From: an uncultured Nocardioidaceae bacterium
GTDB lineage: Bacteria > Actinomycetota > Actinomycetes > Propionibacteriales > Nocardioidaceae
NCBI GenBank assembly: GCA_902805845.1
Contig: CADCUI010000045.1
Span: 1-34,207 of the forward strand
Direction of reading: 5' to 3'
Length of the DNA stretch: 34,207 nt
Made by a program: the position numbers and the translations under genes. Below are positions 15,888-23,062 of the stretch, piece by piece. The notes beneath the pieces were generated by a model. The model was given only the letters and a program-made list of their open reading frames with translations, made no database searches and was not told the DNA's origin. Position 1 is the first letter of the stretch. Each line of letters opens with the position of its first letter.

Positions 15888-16271
15888 ATGAGCAGCTACA
15901 CCCCCGAGGTCGACGGCCTTCCCGACCCGGGCGAGGTCGTGTGGACCTGGGTTCCCTACGAGGACGACCCGGAGCGCGGGAAGGACCGCCCGGTGCTGGT
16001 CCTGGGTCGTGTCGCGGGAGGGCTGCTCCTCTGCCTGCCGCTGACGAGCAAGGACCACGACCGGGACGCCGAGCAGGAGGCCAGGTGGGGCCGCCACTGG
16101 CTCGACGTCGGCTCCGGAGGGTGGGACGCCGCGGGTCGACCCAGCGAGGTGCGGCTCGACCTGGTGCTGCGGCTGCCCGAGGCGGCCGTACGCCGGGAGG
16201 GCGCCACGCTGGACCGGGACATCTTCGACGCCGTCGTGGAAGCGGCTCGGGACTTCCATCCCGACCTGTGA
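15888..16271 (+). CDS. Solitary PemK/MazF-like protein
   Basis: 127 residues. The start has the PemK/MazF beta-barrel pattern: P-G-E-V-V-W-T-W-V-P-Y-E-D at about 14-26, then E-R-G-K-D-R-P-V-L-V-L at 29-39 and L-P-L-T-S-K at 51-56. These match the R-G-x-V-W-x-V, G-x-x-R-P-x-L-V-L and P-x-T-S segments of the family. MazF toxins are ribosome-independent mRNA interferases. Two points argue against an ordinary toxin: no antitoxin gene lies on either side, and the insert W-G-R-H-W-L-D-V-G-S-G-G-W-D is unusual. It may be a domesticated, non-toxic relative. Leaderless start with TAGAGT six bases upstream. Confidence 0.75.
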   Translation: MSSYTPEVDGLPDPGEVVWTWVPYEDDPERGKDRPVLVLGRVAGGLLLCLPLTSKDHDRDAEQEARWGRHWLDVGSGGWDAAGRPSEVRLDLVLRLPEAAVRREGATLDRDIFDAVVEAARDFHPDL

Positions 16272-16277
16272 CCCCGT

Positions 16278-16339
16278 CCCCCCGCCTCGTCCGACTGAGC
16301 GCGGCGCATGCCGCGCGCTCAGTCGGACGAGGCGGGGGG
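16278..16339. terminator. Large palindrome between convergent genes, probable bidirectional terminator
   Basis: Arms 16278-16302 and 16315-16339 are perfect 25-bp inverted repeats. Allowing a two-base bulge the stem continues inward to a GCAT loop. It lies between the PemK-like stop and the hrpA stop and can act on both strands. No T tract on either side. Confidence 0.75.
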
Positions 16340-16349
16340 CGCGGAGGGC

Positions 16350-19300
16350 TCAGGCGGCGGCGAGCGCCTTGCGGATCCGGGCGTCGGACACCGACTGGCC
16401 GGTGCCGAGGTGCTGTGCCCACAGACTCACCCGGTACTCCTCCAGCAGCCACCGGACTCCCCTCAGCGCCGGCGGCTCCGGGCGCTCGGGCGCCAGCGCA
16501 GCCACCCGTTGGAGGTAGGCCTCCTGCAGCGGACCCACCCGCTCCATGAGCTGCCGGTCGCGGTCGACACCGCCGGCCATGAGCTTCTCGTGCCGGGCGC
16601 GGACCGCCGCGAGGTAGCGAGGGAGCTCGCGCAGCCGACCGGCCCCGGCGTCGGCCACGAAGCCCCGGCCGACGAGCCTCGCCACCTGCCCGCGCATGTC
16701 GGTCATGGCGGGCAGCAGCCGCAGGTCCACCGTGCCGCTCAGGACCCGGTCGGTCTCCCGCCACGACTCCAGCACGCGGACGGCGTCGGCCAGCACCCCG
16801 CGTGAGGACGCCTCGAGCTCAGGGCGAACCGCCTGACACATCGCCGCAAATGCCGGCTCGTCCCGGACCGGCCCACCGTGCCGGTCCACCAGCAGCTCGA
16901 CCGCGGCGAGGACGCAGTCGTCGAGCAGCGCCGCGACGGTCGGGTACGGCGAGCCCGCCAGGACGAGCTTCTGCCGGTTGTCCCACCCCTCGGTGAGCCG
17001 CCCGGCCGGAGAGGGAAGCACGAGCGCCAGGAGCCGGCGTACGCCCAGGCGGTGAGCCGCCTCCTGCTCCTCCTCCCCGGGGAACACCCGGAGACCGACG
17101 GTGGCGCCCTCGTCGACCAGCGCCGGATAGCCCCTCACGTGCTGTCCCGCGAGGGTGCGCTCGAACGAACGCTCGACGGCGTCGAACGTCCAGGACCGCT
17201 GGCCGGTCCTGGTCCGGTCCTCCGCGGCCTCGTCGAGTGCACCCGCGAGCCGCTCCTCGAGGGGCGTCTTGAGCGCGCCGAGGTCCTTGGCGCTCGCCAC
17301 CACGGACCCGGCGGTGTCGAGGACCCGGTAGGTGGGTCGCAGGTGACCGGGGACCTTCGACCAGTCCCACGCCTCGCGGGGCACGACCACCCCGGTGCGG
17401 GCACGGAGGTGGCGCTCCAGCGCGTCGAGCAGGGGCTCCTGGCCCGCCGGGACGGAGGCCAGGAACTCGCGGGCATGGTCGGGAGCCGGGACGAAGCTGA
17501 CCCGCAGGCCCTTGGGGAGCGATCGCAGCAGGGACACCACGAGCTCCTCCCGCAGTCCGGGCACCTGCCAGGACAGCGCGTCGTCGGGCACCTGGTTGAG
17601 CACGGCGAGCGGCACGTCGACGGTGACGCCGTCGTCCTCGGCCCCGGGCTCGAAGTGGTAGCTCAGCGGCAGCGAGGCGCCGTCGTGCTGCCAAGCGGTG
17701 GGGTACTCGGCGGCCGATACCTGGCGGCCGGCCTCGCTGACCACCATGCCGGGGTCGAACGTCAGCAGGTCGGCCTGGTGCCGTCGCGCCTGCTTCCACC
17801 AGGAGTCGAACGAGGCCCCGGACACGACGTCCTGCCCGACCCGGCTGTCGTAGAAGTCGAAGAGGGTGTGCTCGTCGACGACGAGGTCGCGTCGCCGCGC
17901 TCGGTGCTCGAGCTCCTCGGCCTCCTCGAGCATGGCGCGGTTGGCGGCGAAGAACGCGTGGTGCGTGCCCCACTCGCCGTAGACCAGCGCGTGCCGGATG
18001 AACAGCTCGCGGGCCAGCGCGGGCTCGACCTTGCCGTAGGAGACGAGCCGCCCGGCCGCCAGCGGCACGCCGTACAGGGTCACCCGCTCGTAGGCCATGA
18101 CGGCCGCCCGCTTGCGCGACCAGTGCGGCTCGGAGTACGACCGCTTCACCAGGTGGGCGCCGAGCCGCTCCGCCCACTCCGGCTCGATGACGGCGTTGAC
18201 CCGGGCGTAGAGGCGGGACGTCTCGACCAGCTCGGCCGCCATCAGGTACGCCGGCTGCTTGCGGAAGAGCCCGGAGCCCGGGAAGACCGCGAAACGGGTG
18301 TTGCGGGCGCCGAGGTAGTCGCGGCGCTCGGGGTCGCGCAGCCCGATGTGGGAGAGCAGCCCCGCCAGCAGCGCCCGGTGGATGCCGTCCTCGTCGTGCT
18401 CGGCGGGCTCTGAGGGCTGGGCGGCGCCCGACCCTCGGGAGGACCGGTTCGTCTTCAGCCCCAGCTGCTTGGCCGCCTGCCGCAGCTGTGACTCCAGGTC
18501 CTGCCACTCGCGGATCCGGAGGTAGTTGAGGTGCTCGTCACGGCACATCCGCCGGAAGGCGCTCGAGCTCAGCTCGCGTTGCTGGACGCGGACGTGCTGC
18601 CACAGGTTCAGCAGCGTCAAGAAGTCCGACCGCGGGTGGCGGAAGCGGGCGTGCAGCTGGTCCGCCTGCGCCTGCCGGTCCGCCGGGCGCTCCCGCGGGT
18701 CCTGCACCGACAGGGCCGCGGCGATGACGAGGACCTCGCGGAGCACGGCGAGCCGGTCCGCCTCGAGGATCATCCGCGCCAGCCGGGGGTCGACCGGGAG
18801 GGCGGCGAGCCGGCGGCCGACCTTGGTCAACCGGTGTCGCCCCCGCTCGACCCCCTCCAGCGCGTGCAGCTCCTCGAGCAGCTGCGTCCCCGCGGTCACC
18901 TGCCGACGGTCCGGCGGGTCGAGGAACGGGAACCCCGCCACCTCCCCCAGGCTCAGGGCCGCCATCTGGAGGATGACCGAGGCGAGGTTGGTCCGGAGGA
19001 TCTCCGGGTCGGTGTACTCGGGGCGGCCGAGATGGTCCTCCTCGGCGTACAGCCGGATCGCGATGCCGGCCTCCACACGCCCGCACCGGCCCGAGCGCTG
19101 CTGGGCCGACGCCTGGCTCACCGGCTCGATGGGGAGCCGCTGGACCTTGGTGCGGGCGGAGTAGCGGGAGATGCGGGCGAAGCCGGTGTCGACGACGTAC
19201 CTGATGCCCGGCACCGTCAGCGAGGTCTCGGCGACGTTCGTCGCGAGGACGATGCGGCGCCGCGTGTGGTGCTGGAAGATGCGGTGCTGCTCGGCCGTCG

Positions 19301-20189
19301 AGAGGCGCGCGTACAACGGCAGCACCTCGACCGTCTCCCGGCCCCACTCCAGGGCGTTCAGCACGTCGGCGGTGTCGCGGATCTCCCGCTCCCCCGGCAG
19401 GAACACCAGGATGTCCCCCGGCCCCTCGGTGACCAGCTCCCGGCAGGCGTCCACCACTGCCTCGGTCTGGTCGCGGACGACCGGCTCGCCCTCCTCGTCG
19501 TCGTACGACTCCTCGATGAGCGGGCGATACCGGACCTCGACCGGGAACGTCCGGCCGGACACCTCCACGACAGGGGCGGGCCTGCCGTCCCGGTCGGTGA
19601 AGTGGGCGGCGAACCGCTGCGGGTCGATGGTGGCGGAGGTGATGACGACCTTGAGATCCGGACGCCGGGGCAGCAGCCGTTTGAGATAGCCGAGCAGGAA
19701 GTCGATGTTGAGGCTGCGCTCGTGCGCCTCGTCGATGATGATCGTGTCGTAGCGGCGCAGCTGCCGGTCGTGCTGCAGCTCGGCGAGCAGGATCCCGTCG
19801 GTCATGAGCTTGACCCGGGTGTCGCGCCCGACCCGGTCGGTGAAGCGCACCTGGTAGCCCACGGTGCCGCCCAGCTCCTCCCCCAGCTCGTCGGCGATCC
19901 GCTCGGCGACGCTGCGGGCGGCGATGCGTCGTGGCTGGGTGTGCCCGATCATCCCCTCGACGCCGCGGCCCAGCTCGAGGCAGATCTTCGGCAGCTGGGT
20001 GGTCTTCCCCGAGCCGGTCTCGCCGGCGACCACGACGACCTGGTGCTCGCGGATCGCGGCCGCGATCTCCCCGCGGCGGGCACTGACCGGCAACGCTTCC
20101 GGAAACCGGATCTTCGGCCCGTGAGGGTCCTGACCGCCTGGGGGACGCTGTGGCCCGCGTGTCGAACGGGGTTGGCGGGGTCCGGACAT
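16350..20189 (-). CDS. hrpA: DEAH-box ATP-dependent RNA helicase HrpA
   Basis: 1279 residues, usual HrpA length. Walker A G-E-T-G-S-G-K-T is at 56-63, DEAH at 153-156 and S-A-T at 185-187. Motif VI Q-R-S-G-R-C-G-R follows about residue 360. After the helicase core come the HA2/ratchet region, an OB-like region and the long C-terminal DUF3418 domain, which includes V-L-A-G-S-P-Y-P-T and ends K-A-L-A-A-A. HrpA unwinds RNA and in E. coli rescues stalled ribosomes and processes fimbrial mRNA. ATG 20189 is chosen since residues 1-30 are a Pro/Arg-rich lead into the fold. The frame continues upstream to 20402 but would overlap the end of the NUDIX gene. TAGACT (20200-20205) lies ten bases upstream, implying a very short leader. 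Confidence 0.95.
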   Translation of the reverse strand: MSGPRQPRSTRGPQRPPGGQDPHGPKIRFPEALPVSARRGEIAAAIREHQVVVVAGETGSGKTTQLPKICLELGRGVEGMIGHTQPRRIAARSVAERIADELGEELGGTVGYQVRFTDRVGRDTRVKLMTDGILLAELQHDRQLRRYDTIIIDEAHERSLNIDFLLGYLKRLLPRRPDLKVVITSATIDPQRFAAHFTDRDGRPAPVVEVSGRTFPVEVRYRPLIEESYDDEEGEPVVRDQTEAVVDACRELVTEGPGDILVFLPGEREIRDTADVLNALEWGRETVEVLPLYARLSTAEQHRIFQHHTRRRIVLATNVAETSLTVPGIRYVVDTGFARISRYSARTKVQRLPIEPVSQASAQQRSGRCGRVEAGIAIRLYAEEDHLGRPEYTDPEILRTNLASVILQMAALSLGEVAGFPFLDPPDRRQVTAGTQLLEELHALEGVERGRHRLTKVGRRLAALPVDPRLARMILEADRLAVLREVLVIAAALSVQDPRERPADRQAQADQLHARFRHPRSDFLTLLNLWQHVRVQQRELSSSAFRRMCRDEHLNYLRIREWQDLESQLRQAAKQLGLKTNRSSRGSGAAQPSEPAEHDEDGIHRALLAGLLSHIGLRDPERRDYLGARNTRFAVFPGSGLFRKQPAYLMAAELVETSRLYARVNAVIEPEWAERLGAHLVKRSYSEPHWSRKRAAVMAYERVTLYGVPLAAGRLVSYGKVEPALARELFIRHALVYGEWGTHHAFFAANRAMLEEAEELEHRARRRDLVVDEHTLFDFYDSRVGQDVVSGASFDSWWKQARRHQADLLTFDPGMVVSEAGRQVSAAEYPTAWQHDGASLPLSYHFEPGAEDDGVTVDVPLAVLNQVPDDALSWQVPGLREELVVSLLRSLPKGLRVSFVPAPDHAREFLASVPAGQEPLLDALERHLRARTGVVVPREAWDWSKVPGHLRPTYRVLDTAGSVVASAKDLGALKTPLEERLAGALDEAAEDRTRTGQRSWTFDAVERSFERTLAGQHVRGYPALVDEGATVGLRVFPGEEEQEAAHRLGVRRLLALVLPSPAGRLTEGWDNRQKLVLAGSPYPTVAALLDDCVLAAVELLVDRHGGPVRDEPAFAAMCQAVRPELEASSRGVLADAVRVLESWRETDRVLSGTVDLRLLPAMTDMRGQVARLVGRGFVADAGAGRLRELPRYLAAVRARHEKLMAGGVDRDRQLMERVGPLQEAYLQRVAALAPERPEPPALRGVRWLLEEYRVSLWAQHLGTGQSVSDARIRKALAAA

Positions 20190-20199
20190 GACGTGGCCG

Positions 20200-20205
20200 A
20201 GTCTA
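20200..20205 (-). promoter_or_regulatory. Candidate -10 box of hrpA
   Basis: TAGACT on the minus strand, ten bases before ATG 20189. Transcription would start about three bases before the start codon. Confidence 0.45.
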
Positions 20206-20285
20206 TGGTCGAGCCGCGGTGGCGATGGACTGCGAGCGCGAGGGGGACCGTGTCCGGCACTGCACGGCGCCGTCGTGGCGCGGGT

Positions 20286-20323
20286 CCCCTGACGGCTCGT
20301 CCGCTGCCGACGGTCCTCAGGGG
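20286..20323 (-). terminator. Possible hairpin at the end of the NUDIX gene
   Basis: CCCCTGA (20286-20292) pairs with TCAGGGG (20317-20323), with an inner CGGC/GCCG stem. The outer arm includes the NUDIX stop codon. No T tract follows. Confidence 0.3.
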
Positions 20324-21012
20324 CGGGCGAGTGGCGGCCGGATCTCCGTCGCCGGTCCGGGCCGGTAGAGCCCGGCCGGACGGCCCCGCGCGCTCCCGAC
20401 ACGGCGGCCGGTGTCCTCCAGCAGCCCCGGGACCCCGGTCACCTTGCGCTGGAAGTTGCCCGGGTCCAGCGGCCGCCCCCAGACCGTCTCGTAGACCGAG
20501 CGGAGCTCGGCGACGGTGAACTCCTCGGAGAGGAACGTCAGCGCCCACGTCGAGCGCTCGAGGCTCGATCGCAGCCGTTCCAGCCCGTCGGCCACGATGG
20601 TCGCGTGGTCGAAGGCCATCCTCCGGGAGCCGACCAGCTCGTCGACCGGCAGCCAGGCGACCTCGCCGGCATCGTCGCCGGCTGCAGGGACGACGTCGGG
20701 GCCGAGCACCGTCCACCACGCCACGGACACGACGCGGTGACGCGGGTCGCGGCGCGGTGCCCCGTAGGCGCCCAGCTGCTCCAGGCGCAGGCGGCGTCCC
20801 GACACCCCGGTCTCCTCACGCAGCTCCCGACGCGCCGCTCGCACGAGGTCCTCGCGCTCGTCCACGAAGCCGCCCGGCAGCGCCCAGCGGCCCTTGTACG
20901 GGGGGCTGCCGCGCTTCACCAGCAGCACCGACAGCCCGGTGTCGGGACGCAGCGCGAAGGCGAGCACGTCAGCAGTGAGGTAGACGAACGGGTACTCGGA
21001 CGTGTAGGTCAC
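20317..21012 (-). CDS. NUDIX hydrolase with C-terminal winged helix (NrtR-like)
   Basis: 231 residues. The Nudix box at about 48-70 is complete (G-x5-E-x7-R-E-L-R-E-E-T-G-V), so hydrolysis of a nucleoside diphosphate-linked substrate such as ADP-ribose is plausible. Residues about 155-205 (F-T-V-A-E-L-R-S-V-Y-E and G-N-F-Q-R-K-V) match the winged-helix domain of NrtR-type proteins. These either regulate NAD and sugar metabolism by sensing ADP-ribose or are hydrolases of the same architecture. No NAD gene is nearby and no obvious operator is seen, so regulator versus enzyme is open. An intact box favours catalytic activity, since many NrtR regulators have a degenerate box. GTG 21012 lies six bases after TAACCT: leaderless. 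Confidence 0.88.
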   Translation of the reverse strand: MTYTSEYPFVYLTADVLAFALRPDTGLSVLLVKRGSPPYKGRWALPGGFVDEREDLVRAARRELREETGVSGRRLRLEQLGAYGAPRRDPRHRVVSVAWWTVLGPDVVPAAGDDAGEVAWLPVDELVGSRRMAFDHATIVADGLERLRSSLERSTWALTFLSEEFTVAELRSVYETVWGRPLDPGNFQRKVTGVPGLLEDTGRRVGSARGRPAGLYRPGPATEIRPPLARP

Positions 21013-21018
21013 CTGCCG

Positions 21019-21024
21019 AGGTTA
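21019..21024 (-). promoter_or_regulatory. -10 box of the NUDIX gene, probable leaderless mRNA
   Basis: TAACCT on the minus strand followed by six bases (CGGCAG) and GTG 21012. It separates this gene from dinB transcription, which should end at the hairpin at 21098-21140. Confidence 0.6.
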
Positions 21025-21060
21025 CTTGTCGCCCCCACAATTGCGGCGACCCGGCGACCC

Positions 21061-21143
21061 CGCCCAGTCGGCGCTTGTGCACGCCGAAAACCCGCCCAGT
21101 CGGCGCTTGTGCACGCCCGTGGCGTGCACAAGCGCCGACTCGG
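21061..21143. repeat. Triple GTGCAC-containing repeat forming a hairpin after dinB
   Basis: Two direct 25-bp copies (21061-21085, 21093-21117), 32 bp apart, are followed by an inverted copy (21121-21143). The second and third copies pair over 20 bp with a CGT loop. The core is CAGTCGGCGCTTGTGCAC. The hairpin begins right after the dinB stop and can act as its terminator. The extra direct copy suggests a mobile or amplifying intergenic palindrome (REP-like). Confidence 0.75.
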
Positions 21144-21144
21144 C

Positions 21145-22230
21145 CTAGGGGGCGGGAGGGGACATCTCGGCACGGACGCCGAGAAGCCGCACCCGTCGGT
21201 CGTGATCCAGCCGCTCCAGCAACCGGCAGGCAGCCTCGGCGATCACCTCCGCCGAGCCCGACGGCTCGGGCAGGGTCAGACTGCGCTGTCGCGTCTCGAA
21301 CGGCGCGTAGCGCACCTTGACCCCGACCCGGGCCGCCGGCCGTCCCTCGGCGGCCAGGTCCTCCGCGACCAGTCCGGCGAGCCGGCGCGCCTCGCTCGCC
21401 ACGGCGTCCCAGTCCGTCAGGTCGGTCTGGAAGGTCGTCTCGCGTCCGTGTGCCCTCGGTACCCAGGGAGTGGGGTCGACCGGCGAGGAGTCGACCCCGC
21501 GGCCGAGTCGCCGGAACCACGGACCCATGGTCGGCCCGAGCGCCTCGGCCAGCATCGCGGTGTCGGCGGCGGCCAGCCCTGCCACCGTCGTGATCCCGAG
21601 GTCGGCGAGCCGGCGCGCCGTCTTGGCGCCGATCCCCCACAGCGCGGTCGTCGGCCGATCCCCCATCACCTCGAACCACCGGTCGGTCGTCAGCCGGCCG
21701 ATCCCCCGCGGCTTGCCGAAGCCGGTGGCGATCTTGGCCTGCAGCTTGTTGTCACCGATCCCGACCGAGCAGTGCAGCCGCGTCGAAGCCAGCACCGCCT
21801 CCTGCACCGAACGGGCCAGCGCCTCGGGGACCGCCTCGTCGGACAGGTCCGCCCCCAGGAACGCCTCGTCCCAGCCCAGGACCTCCACCCGCACCGGGAA
21901 GGACCTGAGCACCGCCATCACCTCCTCGCTGGCGTCCTCGTACGCGGGCTTGTCCACCGGGAGGAAGACCGCCTCGGGCGGCAGCCTGCGTGCGGCGGTG
22001 CGCAGAGGCATGGCCGAACCCACGCCATAGGCGCGGGCCTCGTACGACGCGGTCGCGACCACCCCCCGCTCCGTCGGGTCACCACGACCGCCCACCACGA
22101 CCGGGAGCCCCGCCAGCTCGGGTCGCCGGCGTACCTCGACCGCCGCGATGAACTCGTCGAGGTCCACGTGCAGCACCCAGCGGGTCGGCGACTCCTCCGA
22201 CGGAGGTCGGGAGCTGCGACCGGGCGGCAT
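21145..22230 (-). CDS. dinB: Y-family DNA polymerase IV, DinB2-like
   Basis: 361 residues from ATG 22230. Y-family error-prone polymerase for lesion bypass. Catalytic carboxylates are D23 and D25 in H-V-D-L-D-E-F-I and D121/E122 in G-W-D-E-A-F-L. The fingers motif S-Y-E-A-R-A-Y-G-V is at 62-70, followed by S-V-G-I-G-D-N-K-L-Q-A-K-I-A-T-G and a little-finger domain near 255-345. Position I28, equivalent to the steric gate F13 of E. coli DinB, is aliphatic. The W-D-E-A-F-L-G-A stretch resembles mycobacterial DinB2, which has leucine at the gate. No C-terminal beta-clamp peptide is obvious. CAGGAT lies six bases upstream. No LexA-type palindrome is visible, so SOS control is not supported. Confidence 0.92.
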   Translation of the reverse strand: MPPGRSSRPPSEESPTRWVLHVDLDEFIAAVEVRRRPELAGLPVVVGGRGDPTERGVVATASYEARAYGVGSAMPLRTAARRLPPEAVFLPVDKPAYEDASEEVMAVLRSFPVRVEVLGWDEAFLGADLSDEAVPEALARSVQEAVLASTRLHCSVGIGDNKLQAKIATGFGKPRGIGRLTTDRWFEVMGDRPTTALWGIGAKTARRLADLGITTVAGLAAADTAMLAEALGPTMGPWFRRLGRGVDSSPVDPTPWVPRAHGRETTFQTDLTDWDAVASEARRLAGLVAEDLAAEGRPAARVGVKVRYAPFETRQRSLTLPEPSGSAEVIAEAACRLLERLDHDRRVRLLGVRAEMSPPAP

Positions 22231-22236
22231 GACGCC

Positions 22237-22263
22237 ATCCTGCCCGTCGACGCGGCCTACGCT
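22237..22263. promoter_or_regulatory. Divergent -10 boxes for dinB and the SDR leader ORF
   Basis: Minus strand: CAGGAT (22237-22242), six bases before the dinB ATG. Plus strand: TACGCT (22258-22263), six bases before GTG 22270. The two start codons are only 39 bp apart, so the promoters must interfere or share control. Confidence 0.55.
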
Positions 22264-22269
22264 GCACCG

Positions 22270-22308
22270 GTGAGCAACCCAGCCAGCAACCCCACGAGCA
22301 ACCCATGA
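22270..22308 (+). CDS. 12-codon leaderless upstream ORF overlapping the SDR start
   Basis: GTG 22270 sits six bases after TACGCT, so it would be the first codon of the mRNA. It encodes MSNPASNPTSNP and stops at TGA 22306-22308, which overlaps the SDR ATG at 22305 as ATGA. The SDR lies in a different frame. The peptide repeats the SNPA pattern of the SDR N-terminus. It may be a leader peptide that couples translation, or the original start of the SDR gene separated by a frame change. Confidence 0.5.
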   Translation: MSNPASNPTSNP

Positions 22309-22375
22309 GCGACGCGGCAAGCAACCCAGCCAGCGACCCGGCCAGCAACCCGACCGGCACCCCAGCCGGCAACCC
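22273..22375 (+). repeat. Degenerate 12-bp repeats encoding Ser-Asn-Pro-Ala across the SDR start
   Basis: Imperfect units of the type AGCAACCCAGCC run from the second codon of the leader ORF through about codon 24 of the SDR gene, with AGC-GAC and GGC-ACC/AAC variants. The array crosses the ATGA junction and therefore two reading frames. Confidence 0.75.
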
Positions 22376-23042
22376 GGTGGTCGTGGTGGTCGGAGTCGGC
22401 CCGGGCGTCGGCGCGTCGGTCGCCCGGCGCTACGCGCGAGCGGCGTACGACGTGGGGCTGGTCGGCCGCGACCAGGCGACCCTGACCCACCTCGGCCAGG
22501 AGCTCCAGACCGACGGCACGACCGCCGGCTGGTGCGACGCGGAGGTGACCGACCCCGCCGCCCTCGCCGAGGCGGTCGAGCAGCTCGGCAGCCACGGTGG
22601 CCGCATCGACGTCCTGCACTTCAACCCCAGCGCCTTCCGCGGCAAGGACCTGATGGAGCTCACGGTGCCCGAGCTGCTCGCCGACGTGGCGCTCGGCGTC
22701 GGCGGCCTGCTCACCGCCGCCCAGGCGGCTCGCCCGTTCATGGGCAGCGGGGCGCGGATCACCGCCACCGGGAGCGCCGCCGCGGACCGGCCCTCCGCCG
22801 ACGCCGCCACGCTGGGCGTGCAGAAGGCGGGGCTCCGCAACCTCGTCCGCAGCCTGGACCGGGCGCTGCGCCCGGCCGGCATCCGCGCGGCGTCCGTGAC
22901 CGTCAACGGCGTCCTCCGCCCCGCCGACCCCAGCTCGCCGTTCCACCCCGACCAGGTCGCCGAGGCGCTCTTCGCCGCCGCCCACCAGGACGAGACCGCC
23001 TGGCGGACGGAGGTGGCCTACCCGGCGGCTGCGTCGCCATGA
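22305..23042 (+). CDS. Atypical SDR-fold protein lacking the catalytic tyrosine
   Basis: 245 residues. Residues 1-24 are a Ser/Asn/Pro/Ala repeat tail. The Rossmann fold starts with V-V-V-V-G-V-G-P-G-V-G at about 25-35, the dinucleotide-binding glycine motif, followed by R-R-Y-A-R-A-A-Y-D-V-G-L-V-G-R-D. N-P-S-A-F-R near 105 corresponds to the N-x-A-G region. In the active site, T-A-T-G-S is present, but the Y-x-x-x-K motif reads L-G-V-Q-K, so Tyr is Leu while Lys is kept. Such proteins may bind NAD(P) without the usual oxidoreductase chemistry. Start: ATG 22305 overlaps the stop of the leader ORF; a GTG start at 22270 would need a frameshift. It converges with the DivIVA-like gene, 20 bp away. 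Confidence 0.82.
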   Translation: MSDAASNPASDPASNPTGTPAGNPVVVVVGVGPGVGASVARRYARAAYDVGLVGRDQATLTHLGQELQTDGTTAGWCDAEVTDPAALAEAVEQLGSHGGRIDVLHFNPSAFRGKDLMELTVPELLADVALGVGGLLTAAQAARPFMGSGARITATGSAAADRPSADAATLGVQKAGLRNLVRSLDRALRPAGIRAASVTVNGVLRPADPSSPFHPDQVAEALFAAAHQDETAWRTEVAYPAAASP

Positions 23043-23062
23043 CCACACTGGTCGCAACTGGG

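Noticed and set aside
15829-16764. N-terminal extension of the EEP hydrolase frame
   Set aside because: It crosses the PemK-like gene, the palindrome and the hrpA end; the fold starts at 15828 right after a -10 box.
18531-20519. Long + strand open frame opposite hrpA
   Set aside because: Arg/Pro/Ala-rich shadow of the hrpA codon pattern; helicase motifs on the minus strand are intact.
21061-21143. CRISPR-like array
   Set aside because: Only two direct copies with a 7-bp gap and one inverted copy; no unique spacers and no cas genes.
22231-22269. LexA/SOS box upstream of dinB
   Set aside because: No GAAC-N4-GTTC-type palindrome is visible in the short divergent region.
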